Part shown: piece by piece, positions 7,352 through 15,770 of the stretch
Position numbering within the stretch: the first letter of the stretch is position 1
How the letters are laid out: every line of letters begins with the position of its first letter
Origin: Crocinitomicaceae bacterium
GTDB lineage: Bacteria; Bacteroidota; Bacteroidia; Flavobacteriales_D; Crocinitomicaceae
NCBI GenBank assembly: GCA_020635955.1
Contig: JACJYW010000004.1
Span: 1 to 64,000 of the forward strand
Direction of reading: 5' to 3'
Length of the DNA stretch: 64,000 nt
The notes under the pieces: generated by a model
Told to the model about the DNA's origin: nothing
The model's database searches: none
What the model saw: only the letters and a program-made list of their open reading frames with translations
Position numbers and translations under genes: made by a program

Positions 7352-7792
7352 ATGCAATTAGAGAGGCTATTACTTTACAGGAAAATAGTAACGGTTGGTA
7401 TTGCCATCTGTATGATCACCATTTTTTTCGTGCCAGCCTATGCATATTGGATCCCAGAAGCCTATGAGGAAGGTCAAGTAGCTGGATGGAACGGAGAAAT
7501 TGTTTTTGAAGACAATATATTTCGATTGCTTTTGCTACCATTCTATATACTCTTTCCTCTTTCCCTTGTTATCAAACATAAAACGACTAAAATCATAATC
7601 AAAGTCCTTCTTTTCATGAGTGGCTTCCTAGTTTTATTTGTTGGAATGGTATGCGGAATGACAGGACCTGACAATGCGGGTGATTTCGGACTGCTATTTA
7701 TTTTGGGAATTGCATTGCTAACAGGACTGATGTACATAATAGATTGGTTTATCTGGAATCGAAAGCAAACCAAAGTAGAAAACGCCACCTAA
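7352..7792 (+). CDS. Cassette 7: four-helix membrane protein, function unknown
   Basis: A 146-residue protein with about four transmembrane segments (near residues 11-32, 57-75, 82-103 and 110-134). I chose ATG 7352; the in-frame GTG at 7343 lies inside the R' side of attC 6. The stop codon TAA is formed by the next R'' core (CCTAAC). No conserved family is recognised. The cassette termini pair with one mismatch (AGGTGTC / GCCACCT). Confidence 0.75.
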   Translation: MQLERLLLYRKIVTVGIAICMITIFFVPAYAYWIPEAYEEGQVAGWNGEIVFEDNIFRLLLLPFYILFPLSLVIKHKTTKIIIKVLLFMSGFLVLFVGMVCGMTGPDNAGDFGLLFILGIALLTGLMYIIDWFIWNRKQTKVENAT

Positions 7793-7982
7793 CACAGTAA
7801 GCAAAGCTCACGTCCACCCTTGTCCAGCGCAAAAAGCTCCCAATAGCTTGTCCATAGTCCTGGGGTGCCATCACACGGTCGGACAGCCAAAGTCCGGGGT
7901 TTTCTTGCCAGCGCACTTCGCACGTGTTTTGCACTTGCTGCGCAAGCAGCAAATCACTAGCTTTGCTCAAACGTTAGCGTTA
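7784..7982 (+). repeat. attC site 7 (type D, 199 bp)
   Basis: R'' GCCACCTAAC ends at 7793; R' GTT is at 7973-7975. The inner stem is AGCAAAGCT / AGCTTTGCT, a compensated variant of the usual GCTAAAGC. A longer 3' arm holds TTGCTGCGCAAGCAGCAA. Confidence 0.93.
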
Positions 7983-7987
7983 ATTAT

Positions 7988-8611
7988 ATGCTTCGAATAA
8001 CCCAAATCTTAGTTTGCAGCTGCATCTTTTTATATGCTTGCAACAATGAACCATGTCCTATCCCAAAAGGAGAAGATTCGGAATGGAATATCGAAGAATT
8101 TACAATCATTAAGCAAAGATTGATCGGACCTGTTGGACCTCCATTTGATGAATACTCATTGTGTTTGGACAATCAAAAAATCGGACAGAGTGGCAAATTT
8201 AATACTTGTGAGATCAGCTTTCAACCTGAAAATGATTTGTACTTAAAATTCAATTTGTGTGATTCGACCTTGTTCAGATCTGTTCCAGAAAAAAAGGAAA
8301 TTAATCCTGATGATTTAATTTCTGCCAAGATGTATTCCACAAAAGAGAACCGAGAAAAATCAATATCCAAAGAAGACGCTCTTGAACTAATTGAGGATTG
8401 GAACAATTCTAGCCCTAGTGACTATAGGAATAAGCCTTTAGATGATATTTTCCACCCGAATTATCAATATTCCATCATATTTGAATTACATAGCGGAGTA
8501 AGGGAGTTTAGAGCATTTAATTTTTTGATTAACGATAGAACAAATTGGGTCTATTATATCTCAGACGGATCTGATTTAGAATATTTTGATAGGATTTGGG
8601 AGAAAAACTAA
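7988..8611 (+). CDS. Cassette 8: lipoprotein, function unknown
   Basis: A 207-residue protein with a lipobox (FLYAC, Cys18) after a hydrophobic signal. The central region has charged helical segments (KEDALELIEDWNN) and the C-terminal half ends in an aromatic-rich stretch (TNWVYYISDGSDLEYFDRIW). No family is recognised. The stop lies at the cassette end inside the barcode; the termini pair perfectly (GTTAGCGTTA / TAACGCTAAC). Confidence 0.76.
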   Translation: MLRITQILVCSCIFLYACNNEPCPIPKGEDSEWNIEEFTIIKQRLIGPVGPPFDEYSLCLDNQKIGQSGKFNTCEISFQPENDLYLKFNLCDSTLFRSVPEKKEINPDDLISAKMYSTKENREKSISKEDALELIEDWNNSSPSDYRNKPLDDIFHPNYQYSIIFELHSGVREFRAFNFLINDRTNWVYYISDGSDLEYFDRIWEKN

Positions 8612-8783
8612 CGCTAACATAGTAGGTAAAGTTCATGTCCGACTCTCTGGCCACGCTTTTCCCTCCCAGTACGTGTACATATCCGGGCTTCCTTCTCTCG
8701 GTCGGACAAACCAAAGTCCGGGGTTTTGGCCACCGCACATCAAGACGGCATAAATGCCTAACTTTACCCAAACGTTAGGGGTA
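8609..8783 (+). repeat. attC site 8 (type B, 175 bp)
   Basis: R'' TAACGCTAAC ends at 8618; R' GTT is at 8774-8776. The inner stem is GGTAAAGTT / AACTTTACC. It shares the type B centre with sites 3, 11, 15, 17 and 18. Confidence 0.94.
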
Positions 8784-8788
8784 ATTAC

Positions 8789-9289
8789 TTGAAAAGACAG
8801 ATTTTCATATCAATTTCACTGCTTTTAGCAACTTCTCTTTCTTCTTGCTACAGTTACTTTGATGAACCGAATGAAAAAGGTTTAAATCAGACTAAATCGT
8901 GCATTGATTATTATGAAGAATTAGTCAATATTTACACCACGGACCCAGAGATAACAGTAGACACAATTAATACCAAGAGTATTGATCTTATTGATCAACA
9001 TCCATTGTTATCGATAGAATCTGAGAATCTGAATATTGATACAAACTGTCTTTGTAGAGGTTTAAGAAATTACGGACAGACCACTGTCGTTGAAGTCAAT
9101 TATTTTGGAAGAAAATCAAGTTATGAATACAAAGTAGGAGACCCACTGAAAGAACGACATATTGTTATTGTTGGAAACGAAAATGATTTTGATATTGATC
9201 AAATCCTACAGTTTGAAGGAGAACACGTAATTTTTGAAGAGAATCTAGGACAGCATTCCAAACTAATTGTTACTCACTTCGAAATGTAG
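8789..9289 (+). CDS. Cassette 9: lipoprotein, function unknown
   Basis: A 166-residue protein from a TTG start 13 bases after the R' core. The N-terminus is a signal with lipobox SLSSC (Cys20). The mature part has three more Cys, an Asp/Asn-rich middle and a strand-rich end (HIVIVGNENDFDIDQIL). No family is recognised. Forty bases of non-coding DNA follow, including GGAGTAGAAAAC, before attC 9. Confidence 0.73.
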   Translation: MKRQIFISISLLLATSLSSCYSYFDEPNEKGLNQTKSCIDYYEELVNIYTTDPEITVDTINTKSIDLIDQHPLLSIESENLNIDTNCLCRGLRNYGQTTVVEVNYFGRKSSYEYKVGDPLKERHIVIVGNENDFDIDQILQFEGEHVIFEENLGQHSKLIVTHFEM

Positions 9290-9326
9290 TGCTACTAGCA
9301 AATTAGCTATTGCAGGAGTAGAAAAC

Positions 9327-9498
9327 TACCCCTAACATAATAGCTAAAGCATACGTCCGACCCTTGGCCGGCGCGCTTTCTCCCATTACGTGTCCATAAT
9401 CCGGGCGGCCATCTCGGTCGGACAGCCAGAGTCCGGGATTTTTTGCCCTCGCACTTCGCACGCAATAAATTGCTAGCTTTAGCCAAACGTTAGCTTCA
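9327..9498 (+). repeat. attC site 9 (type A, 172 bp)
   Basis: R'' TACCCCTAAC ends at 9336; R' GTT is at 9489-9491. The inner stem is GCTAAAGC / GCTTTAGC; the centre is type A with GCAATAAATTGC. The cassette barcode AGGGGTA pairs perfectly. Confidence 0.94.
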
Positions 9499-9503
9499 AT
9501 TCA

Positions 9504-9935
9504 ATGATTCTCAAGAATTTCAACTTAACGGACTCATATACCGAAATAATTTTTGGGGAAAATTTATGTGATTTACACAACTGTTATGAGTGGTTGGACT
9601 CAATTCGAAATGAACAACAACAGACTCTAAAACTTAAGTTCAAAAAACGGACTGACGAATTTGTTGACCCAAATACTCCAACCGAATTTCTTATTCTGTT
9701 TAAGAACATACATGAGATTGAATCTAAAGATCATGATTCAGACTACGCTGAGGAATATTTGGTTCAAGACGGAACAACCATTGACATGATTGGCTTCAGC
9801 AACTCTACTATTCCAATTGATTCAGTTCTTGATAAACACGAATCTGACGGACTGAGCTGTTTGTCATTTATTACTGTTACTGGCAAAGTATTACGTATCT
9901 GCGCCGATTCTGCAGAAGTTGTAGTAGAAAACTGA
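9504..9935 (+). CDS. Cassette 10: cytoplasmic protein, function unknown
   Basis: A 143-residue acidic soluble protein starting at ATG 9504, six bases after the barcode. It has no signal peptide or membrane segment. Small acidic cassette proteins of this sort are sometimes immunity or antitoxin-like, but nothing here demonstrates that. The stop TGA overlaps the barcode before R''. The termini pair perfectly (GTTAGCTTCA / TGAAGCTAAC). Confidence 0.72.
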   Translation: MILKNFNLTDSYTEIIFGENLCDLHNCYEWLDSIRNEQQQTLKLKFKKRTDEFVDPNTPTEFLILFKNIHEIESKDHDSDYAEEYLVQDGTTIDMIGFSNSTIPIDSVLDKHESDGLSCLSFITVTGKVLRICADSAEVVVEN

Positions 9936-10104
9936 AGCTAACATAGTAGCTAAAGCCAACGTCCGACACTTGGCCGGCGCGCTTTCGCCCATTACGTGTC
10001 CACAGTCCGGGCGGCCATCTCGGTCGGACAGCCAAAGTCCGGGATTTTTTGCCTACACACTTCGCACGCAATAAATTGCTAGCTTTAGCCAAACGTTAGC
10101 TACA
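9933..10104 (+). repeat. attC site 10 (type A, 172 bp)
   Basis: R'' TGAAGCTAAC ends at 9942; R' GTT is at 10095-10097. The inner stem is AGCTAAAGC / GCTTTAGC. It is almost identical to site 16 in its centre. Confidence 0.94.
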
Positions 10105-10111
10105 ATTACAA

Positions 10112-10573
10112 ATGGACTTAGCCCTTAACCCAAACTACTACGGACAAGACCGACCTTATAAGTCTAAGTACATCTGCTGTAGCTGTAGAAAATCCTTTAA
10201 ACGGAAACATGCTAGTGATATTAAAGGATTGGATCATGATGAAGTTGATGCCATTTGCCCAGATTGTGGAGAAAAAAGCACTTGGGTCGGACCAAAATTT
10301 CGTCCTCCAAGTTCTACAAATGTCAAAGCTTGGAAATCAATAGAAGTTATGTCTAGAATCGGACTCTTGGACTTTTTCGGTTGGGCGAATAATCCTGTAA
10401 CAATACCTGAAAGTTCAAAAGCTCTTCGCGAGTACTTGCTTAAATTGCAAACGGACTGCCAAGAACAGGTGAAAAAATTGTCTAGTGCGAATCCAAGTGA
10501 CGGAGCTTCTAAGCAAATTAAGTACTTCTCGGAACGTCTCAAGAAAATAGCAACAGAATTAGAAAAACTGTAG
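10112..10573 (+). CDS. Cassette 11: zinc-ribbon protein
   Basis: A 153-residue soluble protein. The N-terminal third carries two Cys pairs, CCSC (residues 22-25) and CPDC (50-53), spaced as in a zinc ribbon. The C-terminal half is helical and charged (residues about 108-152) and could be a coiled coil. The tandem CxxC pairs suggest nucleic-acid or protein binding, but the family is not identified. The TAG stop sits at the cassette end. The termini pair perfectly (GTTAGCTACA / TGTAGCTAAC). Confidence 0.78.
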   Translation: MDLALNPNYYGQDRPYKSKYICCSCRKSFKRKHASDIKGLDHDEVDAICPDCGEKSTWVGPKFRPPSSTNVKAWKSIEVMSRIGLLDFFGWANNPVTIPESSKALREYLLKLQTDCQEQVKKLSSANPSDGASKQIKYFSERLKKIATELEKL

Positions 10574-10742
10574 CTAACATAATAGCTAAAGTTCATGTCC
10601 GACTCTCTGGCCACGCTTTCCCTCCCAGTACGTGTACATATCCGGGCTTCCACCACTCAGTCGGACAAACCAAAGTCCGGGATTTTTCCCACCGCACTTC
10701 AAGACGGCATAAATGCCTAACTTTAGCCAAACGTTAGCATTA
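10569..10742 (+). repeat. attC site 11 (type B, 174 bp)
   Basis: R'' TGTAGCTAAC ends at 10578; R' GTT is at 10733-10735. The inner stem is GCTAAAGTT / AACTTTAGC. The centre is type B with GGCATAAATGCC. Confidence 0.94.
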
Positions 10743-10751
10743 ATTCCGAAA

Positions 10752-11150
10752 GTGAAAAAGGTTTATCTTTTCTTTCTTGCTGTTTCCCTTTTTGTCGGAA
10801 CTATTACTACTTCTTGTAAAAAACAAGACATCAATGTTTATGATCCAAATTTTATTGGAACATGGAACACCGAGCCTTTTGTTGTTCCTAACGGAAATAC
10901 AAGAGTTCATACATTAATCATTTCGGAGACTTCTAGTTTTATCGGTTATAACTGTGACACCAATTGCACTGGTTGTAACTGCTCACAAACTTGGACCAAT
11001 CTTTCAATAAAAAAGAATGGAAAAAAGATTACAACTGGAAAATATTTTGATGATGGGTATTTTGTTTTCAAAGTGAATCAAGTACCATTTCTAAACCAAG
11101 ATAATATCTGGACTTGTCAGATTGACAATGACCTTTACTATAAGGAATAG
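10752..11150 (+). CDS. Cassette 12: small lipoprotein, function unknown
   Basis: A 132-residue protein from the GTG at 10752, which begins a signal sequence (VKKVYLFFLAVSLFVG) followed by lipobox TTSC. The longer frame to 10713 would start inside attC 11 and is rejected. The mature protein starts with an IGTWNTE segment and contains a Cys cluster (CDTNCTGCNC), reminiscent of small lipocalin-like Bacteroidota lipoproteins; this is only a resemblance. Its cassette has the same barcode as cassette 3 (AGCATTA). Confidence 0.73.
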   Translation: MKKVYLFFLAVSLFVGTITTSCKKQDINVYDPNFIGTWNTEPFVVPNGNTRVHTLIISETSSFIGYNCDTNCTGCNCSQTWTNLSIKKNGKKITTGKYFDDGYFVFKVNQVPFLNQDNIWTCQIDNDLYYKE

Positions 11151-11163
11151 CATAGTAGAAAAC

Positions 11164-11337
11164 TAATGCTAACATAGTAGGTAAAGCTCACGTCCGACTC
11201 TCGTCCACGCGCTTTTCGCCCATAGTATACCCAAAGTCCGGGCGGCCATCACGGTCGGACGGATAAAAGTCCGGGGCTTGGCCATCACACTTCGCGGCGC
11301 AAATAAATTTGCTAGCTTTACCCAAACGTTATGGCTA
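11164..11337 (+). repeat. attC site 12 (type C, 174 bp)
   Basis: R'' TAATGCTAAC ends at 11173; R' GTT is at 11328-11330. The inner stem is GGTAAAGCT / AGCTTTACC. The centre has GGACGGATAAAAGTCCGG and GCAAATAAATTTGC, shared only with site 13. Confidence 0.94.
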
Positions 11338-11343
11338 ATTACC

Positions 11344-11805
11344 ATGGTTAAATCAGACCAATTCATATCTGACAGAATTATTTGGAGAGCAGAACAACAT
11401 GAGTTTCCATATGAAACTGCTTTTCTGTATTCTAAACTTCCTGAATCGGAAAAACAAATCTATGATCAATTAGCCCATTCGAATGAAATAGGAATACCAG
11501 TATTGTTTTTTAAGGCCAACGGACACAAATGGACCATACTAGGAACTAGAAAAGTCATTTCTGGAACCATGGACAATTATGTTACTATTGATTATTCACA
11601 AATTGAGGACACCAATCCTGGCGGAATACCATTTCCAAGTGATGACGAAGATACTGATGATGAAATTGATAAAGAAGCTTTGAATGAACTTGGAGTGAAA
11701 GAATTCAATGGCAAGGAATCCTCTCTCTGCACCATGAACGGACCAGAGTTTTATATGCTTTACAATATCCTACTAGTGTTAATGAATATGTCTAGAGAAA
11801 ACTAG
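11344..11805 (+). CDS. Cassette 13: acidic soluble protein, function unknown
   Basis: A 153-residue protein starting at ATG 11344, seven bases after the barcode. The longer frame to 11278 would run through attC 12 and is rejected. It has no export signal. A strongly acidic stretch (PSDDEDTDDEIDKE, about residues 97-110) separates an N-terminal mixed domain from a C-terminal helical end. No family is recognised. The termini pair perfectly (GTTATGGCTA / TAGCCATAAC). Confidence 0.73.
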   Translation: MVKSDQFISDRIIWRAEQHEFPYETAFLYSKLPESEKQIYDQLAHSNEIGIPVLFFKANGHKWTILGTRKVISGTMDNYVTIDYSQIEDTNPGGIPFPSDDEDTDDEIDKEALNELGVKEFNGKESSLCTMNGPEFYMLYNILLVLMNMSREN

Positions 11806-11976
11806 CCATAACATAATAGGTAAAGCATACGTCCGACTCTCGTCCACGCGCTTTTCGCCCATTGTAAACCCAAAATCCGGGCGGCCATCACGGTCGGACG
11901 GATAAAAGTCCGGGGCTTGGCCATCACACTTCGCGGCGCAAATAAATTTGCTAGCTTTACCCAAACGTTACCAACC
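11803..11976 (+). repeat. attC site 13 (type C, 174 bp)
   Basis: R'' TAGCCATAAC ends at 11812; R' GTT is at 11967-11969. It is nearly identical to site 12 in its centre, although the cassettes they close carry different genes. Confidence 0.94.
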
Positions 11977-12015
11977 ATTACAATTTGACTTAGAAAAACT
12001 TGACTTTGGTGCGAT

Positions 12016-12037
12016 TTTGGTGTATTTTTACACCAAA
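12016..12037. promoter_or_regulatory. Perfect inverted repeat upstream of parDE, probable operator
   Basis: TTTGGTGTA and TACACCAAA are complementary over 9 bp around four T residues. The repeat ends eight bases before the parD start codon. ParD proteins of this type autoregulate by binding such palindromes, so this is a good operator candidate. It overlaps the likely start of transcription. Confidence 0.6.
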
Positions 12038-12045
12038 CAACAATT

Positions 12046-12285
12046 ATGTCAAGACAAAGTATTTCTTTTACCAAGCCCAATGAGGAGTGGCTAAAAGCTC
12101 AAGTGGAGTCTCAAGAATATTCTAGTAAAAGTGAATTAGTAAATGACCTAATTCGTCAAGCTCGCAATCAGCAAGCAAAAATTGACTGGTTAGCTGCAAA
12201 ACTGGAAAAAGCGGAAAAAAGTGGCTTCACCAATGATTCGAAAGAACAAATTCTTGCAGAATCAAAAAAGCGACTAAATGGCTAA
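12046..12285 (+). CDS. parD: ParD-type antitoxin (cassette 14)
   Basis: A 79-residue antitoxin. The N-terminal half is a ribbon-helix-helix DNA-binding domain (SISFTKPNEEWLKAQVES, then SSKSELVNDLIRQAR), and the C-terminal half is a charged helix that would wrap the toxin. It overlaps parE by 8 bp, the usual arrangement. It binds ParE and represses its own operon, probably at the palindrome just upstream. ParDE pairs are common in integron arrays, where they are thought to stabilise the array. Confidence 0.93.
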   Translation: MSRQSISFTKPNEEWLKAQVESQEYSSKSELVNDLIRQARNQQAKIDWLAAKLEKAEKSGFTNDSKEQILAESKKRLNG

Positions 12286-12574
12286 ATATCTCCTAAGTGA
12301 ATCTGCAAAAGAAGACTTGATCAGAATTCACCAGTATGGAACCAAGAAGTTTGGTGCAAAGCAGGCGGACAAATACTTCAATGAATTCTTTGACTGCTTT
12401 GAAACTATAGCTAAAAACCCTTTCGCTTTTGAATCTGTAGACTACATCAGAAAAGGCTACAGAAGGTGTGTTTGCGGAGTAGATTCAGTGTTCTTTCGAC
12501 TAGAAAATGAAGTGGTTCAAATAATCGCTATTGTCGGAAAGCAAGACCTAGACGAATTGAAAAACAGTTGGTAA
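12278..12574 (+). CDS. parE: ParE-type toxin (cassette 14)
   Basis: A 98-residue RelE/ParE-superfamily toxin. Typical features are YLLSESAKEDLIRIHQYG at the N-terminus (two helices), the RKGYRRCVCGVDSVFFR strand region and a C-terminal VVQIIAIVGKQD strand. Known ParE toxins poison DNA gyrase. The TAA stop is supplied by the attC 14 R'' core (GGTAAC), so the coding sequence uses every base of the cassette. The cassette termini pair with one mismatch (ACCAACC / AGTTGGT). Confidence 0.93.
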   Translation: MAKYLLSESAKEDLIRIHQYGTKKFGAKQADKYFNEFFDCFETIAKNPFAFESVDYIRKGYRRCVCGVDSVFFRLENEVVQIIAIVGKQDLDELKNSW

Positions 12575-12764
12575 CACAGTAGCTAAAGCTAAGCGTCCGC
12601 CCTTGGCCGCCGCACTTTGCTCCCATAACTTGTCCAATGTTCTGGTTGGCCACCACTCGGTAGGACGCTCCCAGTATCCGGGGTTTGGCCATCTCACTAT
12701 CGCACGTAATTTGTATTTGCTGCGCAAACAACAAATCACTAGCTTTAGCCAAACGTTAGCATTC
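12566..12764 (+). repeat. attC site 14 (type D, 199 bp)
   Basis: R'' AGTTGGTAAC ends at 12575; R' GTT is at 12755-12757. The inner stem is AGCTAAAGCTA / TAGCTTTAGC. The long 3' arm (TTTGCTGCGCAAACAACAAAT) is shared with site 7. Confidence 0.93.
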
Positions 12765-12780
12765 ATTACCAAGTGGACTT

Positions 12781-13692
12781 ATGATTCTTCTAAAAATTAT
12801 TGGAGTATTAGCCTTAATTATTATTGTAATAATTGGTTTGCTTGAAATCGGAAGAAGGAACAGAATAGCTTCGTTTCATAAGGAATTTAACACAAAGGGT
12901 TTTACTCAACTTGAAGTTATATTATTTGAAGAACTCTATGATTTATTTGACGAGAATATACAGGTAAAACTACAGTCTCAAATTTCCTATTTCGAAAACA
13001 AAAGAAAATGGCGTCACTATTGGGACAAAAGTATGACCATGGAACTCTATGGTGACAATGACAATCCTCTTTCAGACAATCAAAAATATCCTAGAAAAGA
13101 CGAGAGAAAACTCGCAACTATACGTTTCAAAGCAAACGGAGAAAAGTTCTCTGTTGAATATTCCAACTATGACGGACGTATATGGGGCTGGAAAATCAGA
13201 CCAAATCCGAAAAACATTCAAACTGTTGAGTCAATCGAAGTGACCAGCAAGAAGATCAACCATGATCCAAATGAAGAAGTCCAAATCATGCTTGATTTAA
13301 AAGAATTTAAATCCATTCCCAAATTCACTGGTTTTCTTGCGGAAGTAATCGAAATAAAAAAACCAAACCGCGCTTTCAAGCCATTGCTTAGAGAACAAAT
13401 CGAATTCTTTGAAGAAAAAGTTGAAGGAACATTACCCAAAGGGTATTACGATTTGATAGAGCAAACGGAAGGTGTTGAATTTGATGAATTCTCAATTGGC
13501 GGAATATCGCGTATAAGAGCAACTAGTTTAGATGACGGAAATTATTATCATTTGGCTGAATTCTCTGATGGCGTTCTAGCTTTAAAAGAAGGAAGTTCAG
13601 AACTTTTCTTTTGTGGTTATTCTGGCCTGATAGATCCACTTGGCACTGATTTCGGTAAAGCACTCAAACAGTGTGTAGAAAACGCATGCTAA
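12781..13692 (+). CDS. Cassette 15: membrane-anchored protein with SUKH (SMI1/KNR4)-like domain
   Basis: A 303-residue protein. Residues 2-22 form one transmembrane helix, leaving the rest probably in the cytoplasm. The region about 60-160 is strand-rich and unassigned. Residues about 205-300 look like a SMI1/KNR4 (SUKH) domain: LPKGYYDLIEQTEGVEF, then a strand-rich core, LAEFSDGVLALKEG and CGYSGLIDPLGTDFGKALKQ. SUKH proteins often act as immunity proteins to contact-dependent or polymorphic toxins; that role here is inferred. The TAA stop is in the R'' core of attC 15. Confidence 0.7.
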   Translation: MILLKIIGVLALIIIVIIGLLEIGRRNRIASFHKEFNTKGFTQLEVILFEELYDLFDENIQVKLQSQISYFENKRKWRHYWDKSMTMELYGDNDNPLSDNQKYPRKDERKLATIRFKANGEKFSVEYSNYDGRIWGWKIRPNPKNIQTVESIEVTSKKINHDPNEEVQIMLDLKEFKSIPKFTGFLAEVIEIKKPNRAFKPLLREQIEFFEEKVEGTLPKGYYDLIEQTEGVEFDEFSIGGISRIRATSLDDGNYYHLAEFSDGVLALKEGSSELFFCGYSGLIDPLGTDFGKALKQCVENAC

Positions 13693-13858
13693 CACAATAG
13701 GTAAAGTTCATGCCCGACACTCTGGCCACGCTTTTCCCTCCCAGTACGTGTACATATCCGGGCTGCCATCACTCGGTCGGACAAACCAGTATCCGGGGTT
13801 TTGGCCGCCGCACATCAAGACGGCATAAATGCCTAACTTTACCCAAACGTTATGAATC
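13684..13858 (+). repeat. attC site 15 (type B, 175 bp)
   Basis: R'' GCATGCTAAC ends at 13693; R' GTT is at 13849-13851. The inner stem is GGTAAAGTT / AACTTTACC; the centre is type B. Confidence 0.94.
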
Positions 13859-13866
13859 ATTAACAA

Positions 13867-14376
13867 GTGGGCGTAGACACAACATATTATCCTGTTGGAG
13901 AAGATCTTATTTCGGATTTTAAAGCAAGTGGAAAAAGACTCTTGTATGAGTTCATGCAACCCTACCTTATATCAATTGGACAGTTAATTGATAAGAAAGA
14001 ACCTAAGTATGCAATTTGGGAATACGGACAGGGAACTAGAACCTGGAACCCAATGATTCAGTTGCTAAATAAAATTACTGATTCCGGAATTTTCAATCCA
14101 TTACTTGACAGGACAAACAAAATTGATGACGAATCTCATTTTGTAGACAACAAGGCTGTTGCTGAAATGTGGGACCAGTTGAAAAAGCTATCCGTTCAGA
14201 ATATCGAAGATTTTGCAATTAGACCCGAAATACGGAAAGAAATTTCTGAACTGAAAGGGTATAAAATGGAAGGAATTGAGAATCCAGACGCTATCGTTTT
14301 GGAGTTCTTTGAGCTGTATAAAGCTCTTTTCCATGCATATCACTCTCGGCAAGGCTTGGTGGTATTGCAGGGATAG
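13867..14376 (+). CDS. Cassette 16: soluble protein, function unknown
   Basis: A 169-residue protein from a GTG start eight bases after the barcode of attC 15. It has no export signal, is mainly helical, and has aromatic-rich motifs (KYAIWEYGQGTRTWNP). No family is recognised. The TAG stop belongs to the conserved TAGAAAAC end motif. The cassette termini pair perfectly (GTTATGAATC / GATTCATAAC). Confidence 0.72.
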   Translation: MGVDTTYYPVGEDLISDFKASGKRLLYEFMQPYLISIGQLIDKKEPKYAIWEYGQGTRTWNPMIQLLNKITDSGIFNPLLDRTNKIDDESHFVDNKAVAEMWDQLKKLSVQNIEDFAIRPEIRKEISELKGYKMEGIENPDAIVLEFFELYKALFHAYHSRQGLVVLQG

Positions 14377-14381
14377 AAAAC

Positions 14382-14553
14382 GATTCATAACACAATAGCT
14401 AAAGCTAACGTCCGACCCTTGGCCAGCACGCTTTCGCCCATTACGTGTCCATAGTCCGGGCGGCCATCTCGGTCGGACAGCCAGAGTCCGGGATTTTTTG
14501 CCTACACACTTCGCACGCAATAAATTGCTAGCTTTAGCCAAACGTTAGCTGTA
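14382..14553 (+). repeat. attC site 16 (type A, 172 bp)
   Basis: R'' GATTCATAAC ends at 14391; R' GTT is at 14544-14546. The inner stem is AGCTAAAGCTA / TAGCTTTAGC; the centre is type A and nearly identical to site 10. Confidence 0.94.
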
Positions 14554-14561
14554 ATTGGTGT

Positions 14562-15590
14562 ATGCAAATTGATCTGATTTCTGATTCCATAAAACACAAT
14601 GAGTATTTCGTCATTATTCACGGTACTTATGGTGGAAAAAAGTTGTCCGTTTTAAACAATGATCTAAACCTAATTACGGAATTCCCACTTGAAGGTATTG
14701 AAGTCTGGGACTCTAACTTTCATACTTTAAAGACAGATTCAGATATTTTAATTTCTATAACTGTTACCGGCACATATCCTCTTGAAAGCAAAAAGTACCA
14801 AGGGTATTCGACCTTATGGTTTAGACTAAATTTAAGTGATTCAAATTTTTCATTAAACAAAATTGATGAGTGGGATAGATCTGACATTCGCGCAATAAAG
14901 AGTAAAAATATTGATGGTCAACTTTATTGGATTGGATTGAGAGATCTGAACTTCATTAACCAAAGAGGAAATAAAGGCAGACGAACATTAATTGGCTTCA
15001 CGGAAACAGACAAACTAGAAATACCAGAATTAAATTTCGCAGGAGGAGTGCAACATTCCCATTTATACCACGACTTCGATTTTACATTTCGCAATAACGA
15101 AATTACGCTTTCTGCAATAGCCGAAATCACGAATTCTGTTCCAACAATTTTACGTTTTAGCAAAGATTTTAGAAATCAATCATTCACGAAACTTGATATA
15201 CCACTTAAGAAACTGCATAACTTTTTAAGTACAAAAATTGTCTCGAAAGAAGACCAAATACTCAGTTATTTTTGGACTACTTCATCAGAACACTGTAAAA
15301 AGTATTTTTTCGAACTCTATGTTGCCGAAATAAATCTTGATCTTAAAAATTCGAATATTAATAAAGCCATTGATGAGGAATACGTGCATTCTTTCAAATG
15401 GAATAATTCAATTGTTGCATACAAAGTCGGAGACCAATCAGCCCCATGTAAATTAGGAGCAATTACCGAAAATGGTATAATCAAGGAATTCTCTGAACTT
15501 GATAACTCTAACCCCATTCTGCTTAGCAGTAGCAATGAGCTAATTTCTGCTGAATTGGACACTAATCAGTTGGTGAAAAACTACAGCTAA
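14562..15590 (+). CDS. Cassette 17: strand-rich soluble protein, function unknown
   Basis: A 342-residue protein, one of the larger cassette genes, starting at ATG 14562. It has no export signal. Repeated strand-like segments (ILISITVTG, LYWIGLRDLNFI, HSHLYHDFDFTF, EITLSAIAEI) suggest a beta-propeller or beta-sandwich fold, but no family is recognised. The TAA stop lies in the R'' core of attC 17. The termini pair perfectly (GTTAGCTGTA / TACAGCTAAC). Confidence 0.75.
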   Translation: MQIDLISDSIKHNEYFVIIHGTYGGKKLSVLNNDLNLITEFPLEGIEVWDSNFHTLKTDSDILISITVTGTYPLESKKYQGYSTLWFRLNLSDSNFSLNKIDEWDRSDIRAIKSKNIDGQLYWIGLRDLNFINQRGNKGRRTLIGFTETDKLEIPELNFAGGVQHSHLYHDFDFTFRNNEITLSAIAEITNSVPTILRFSKDFRNQSFTKLDIPLKKLHNFLSTKIVSKEDQILSYFWTTSSEHCKKYFFELYVAEINLDLKNSNINKAIDEEYVHSFKWNNSIVAYKVGDQSAPCKLGAITENGIIKEFSELDNSNPILLSSSNELISAELDTNQLVKNYS

Positions 15591-15755
15591 CATAATAGGT
15601 AAAGTTCATGTCCGACTCTCTGGCCACGCTTTCCCTCCCAGTACGTGTACATATCCGGGCTGCCATCACTCGGTCGGACAAACCAGAGTCCGGGGTTTTG
15701 GCCACCGCACTTCAAGACGGCATAAATGCCTAACTTTACCCAAACGTTAGCATTC
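15582..15755 (+). repeat. attC site 17 (type B, 174 bp)
   Basis: R'' TACAGCTAAC ends at 15591; R' GTT is at 15746-15748. The inner stem is GGTAAAGTT / AACTTTACC; the centre is type B. Confidence 0.94.
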
Positions 15756-15770
15756 ATTACAATTTGACTC

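Noticed and set aside
9877..10092. Minus-strand frames in many attC sites (similar peptides starting MAKASNLL..., MSKHN..., MGKVRHL...)
   Set aside because: They recur because the attC sites are homologous, have no start signals, and change with the structure of the site rather than as protein.
11278..11343. Long 5' extensions of cassette genes into the attC (cassettes 12, 13, 19)
   Set aside because: The extensions encode translated attC sequence; proper starts lie just after the R' core.
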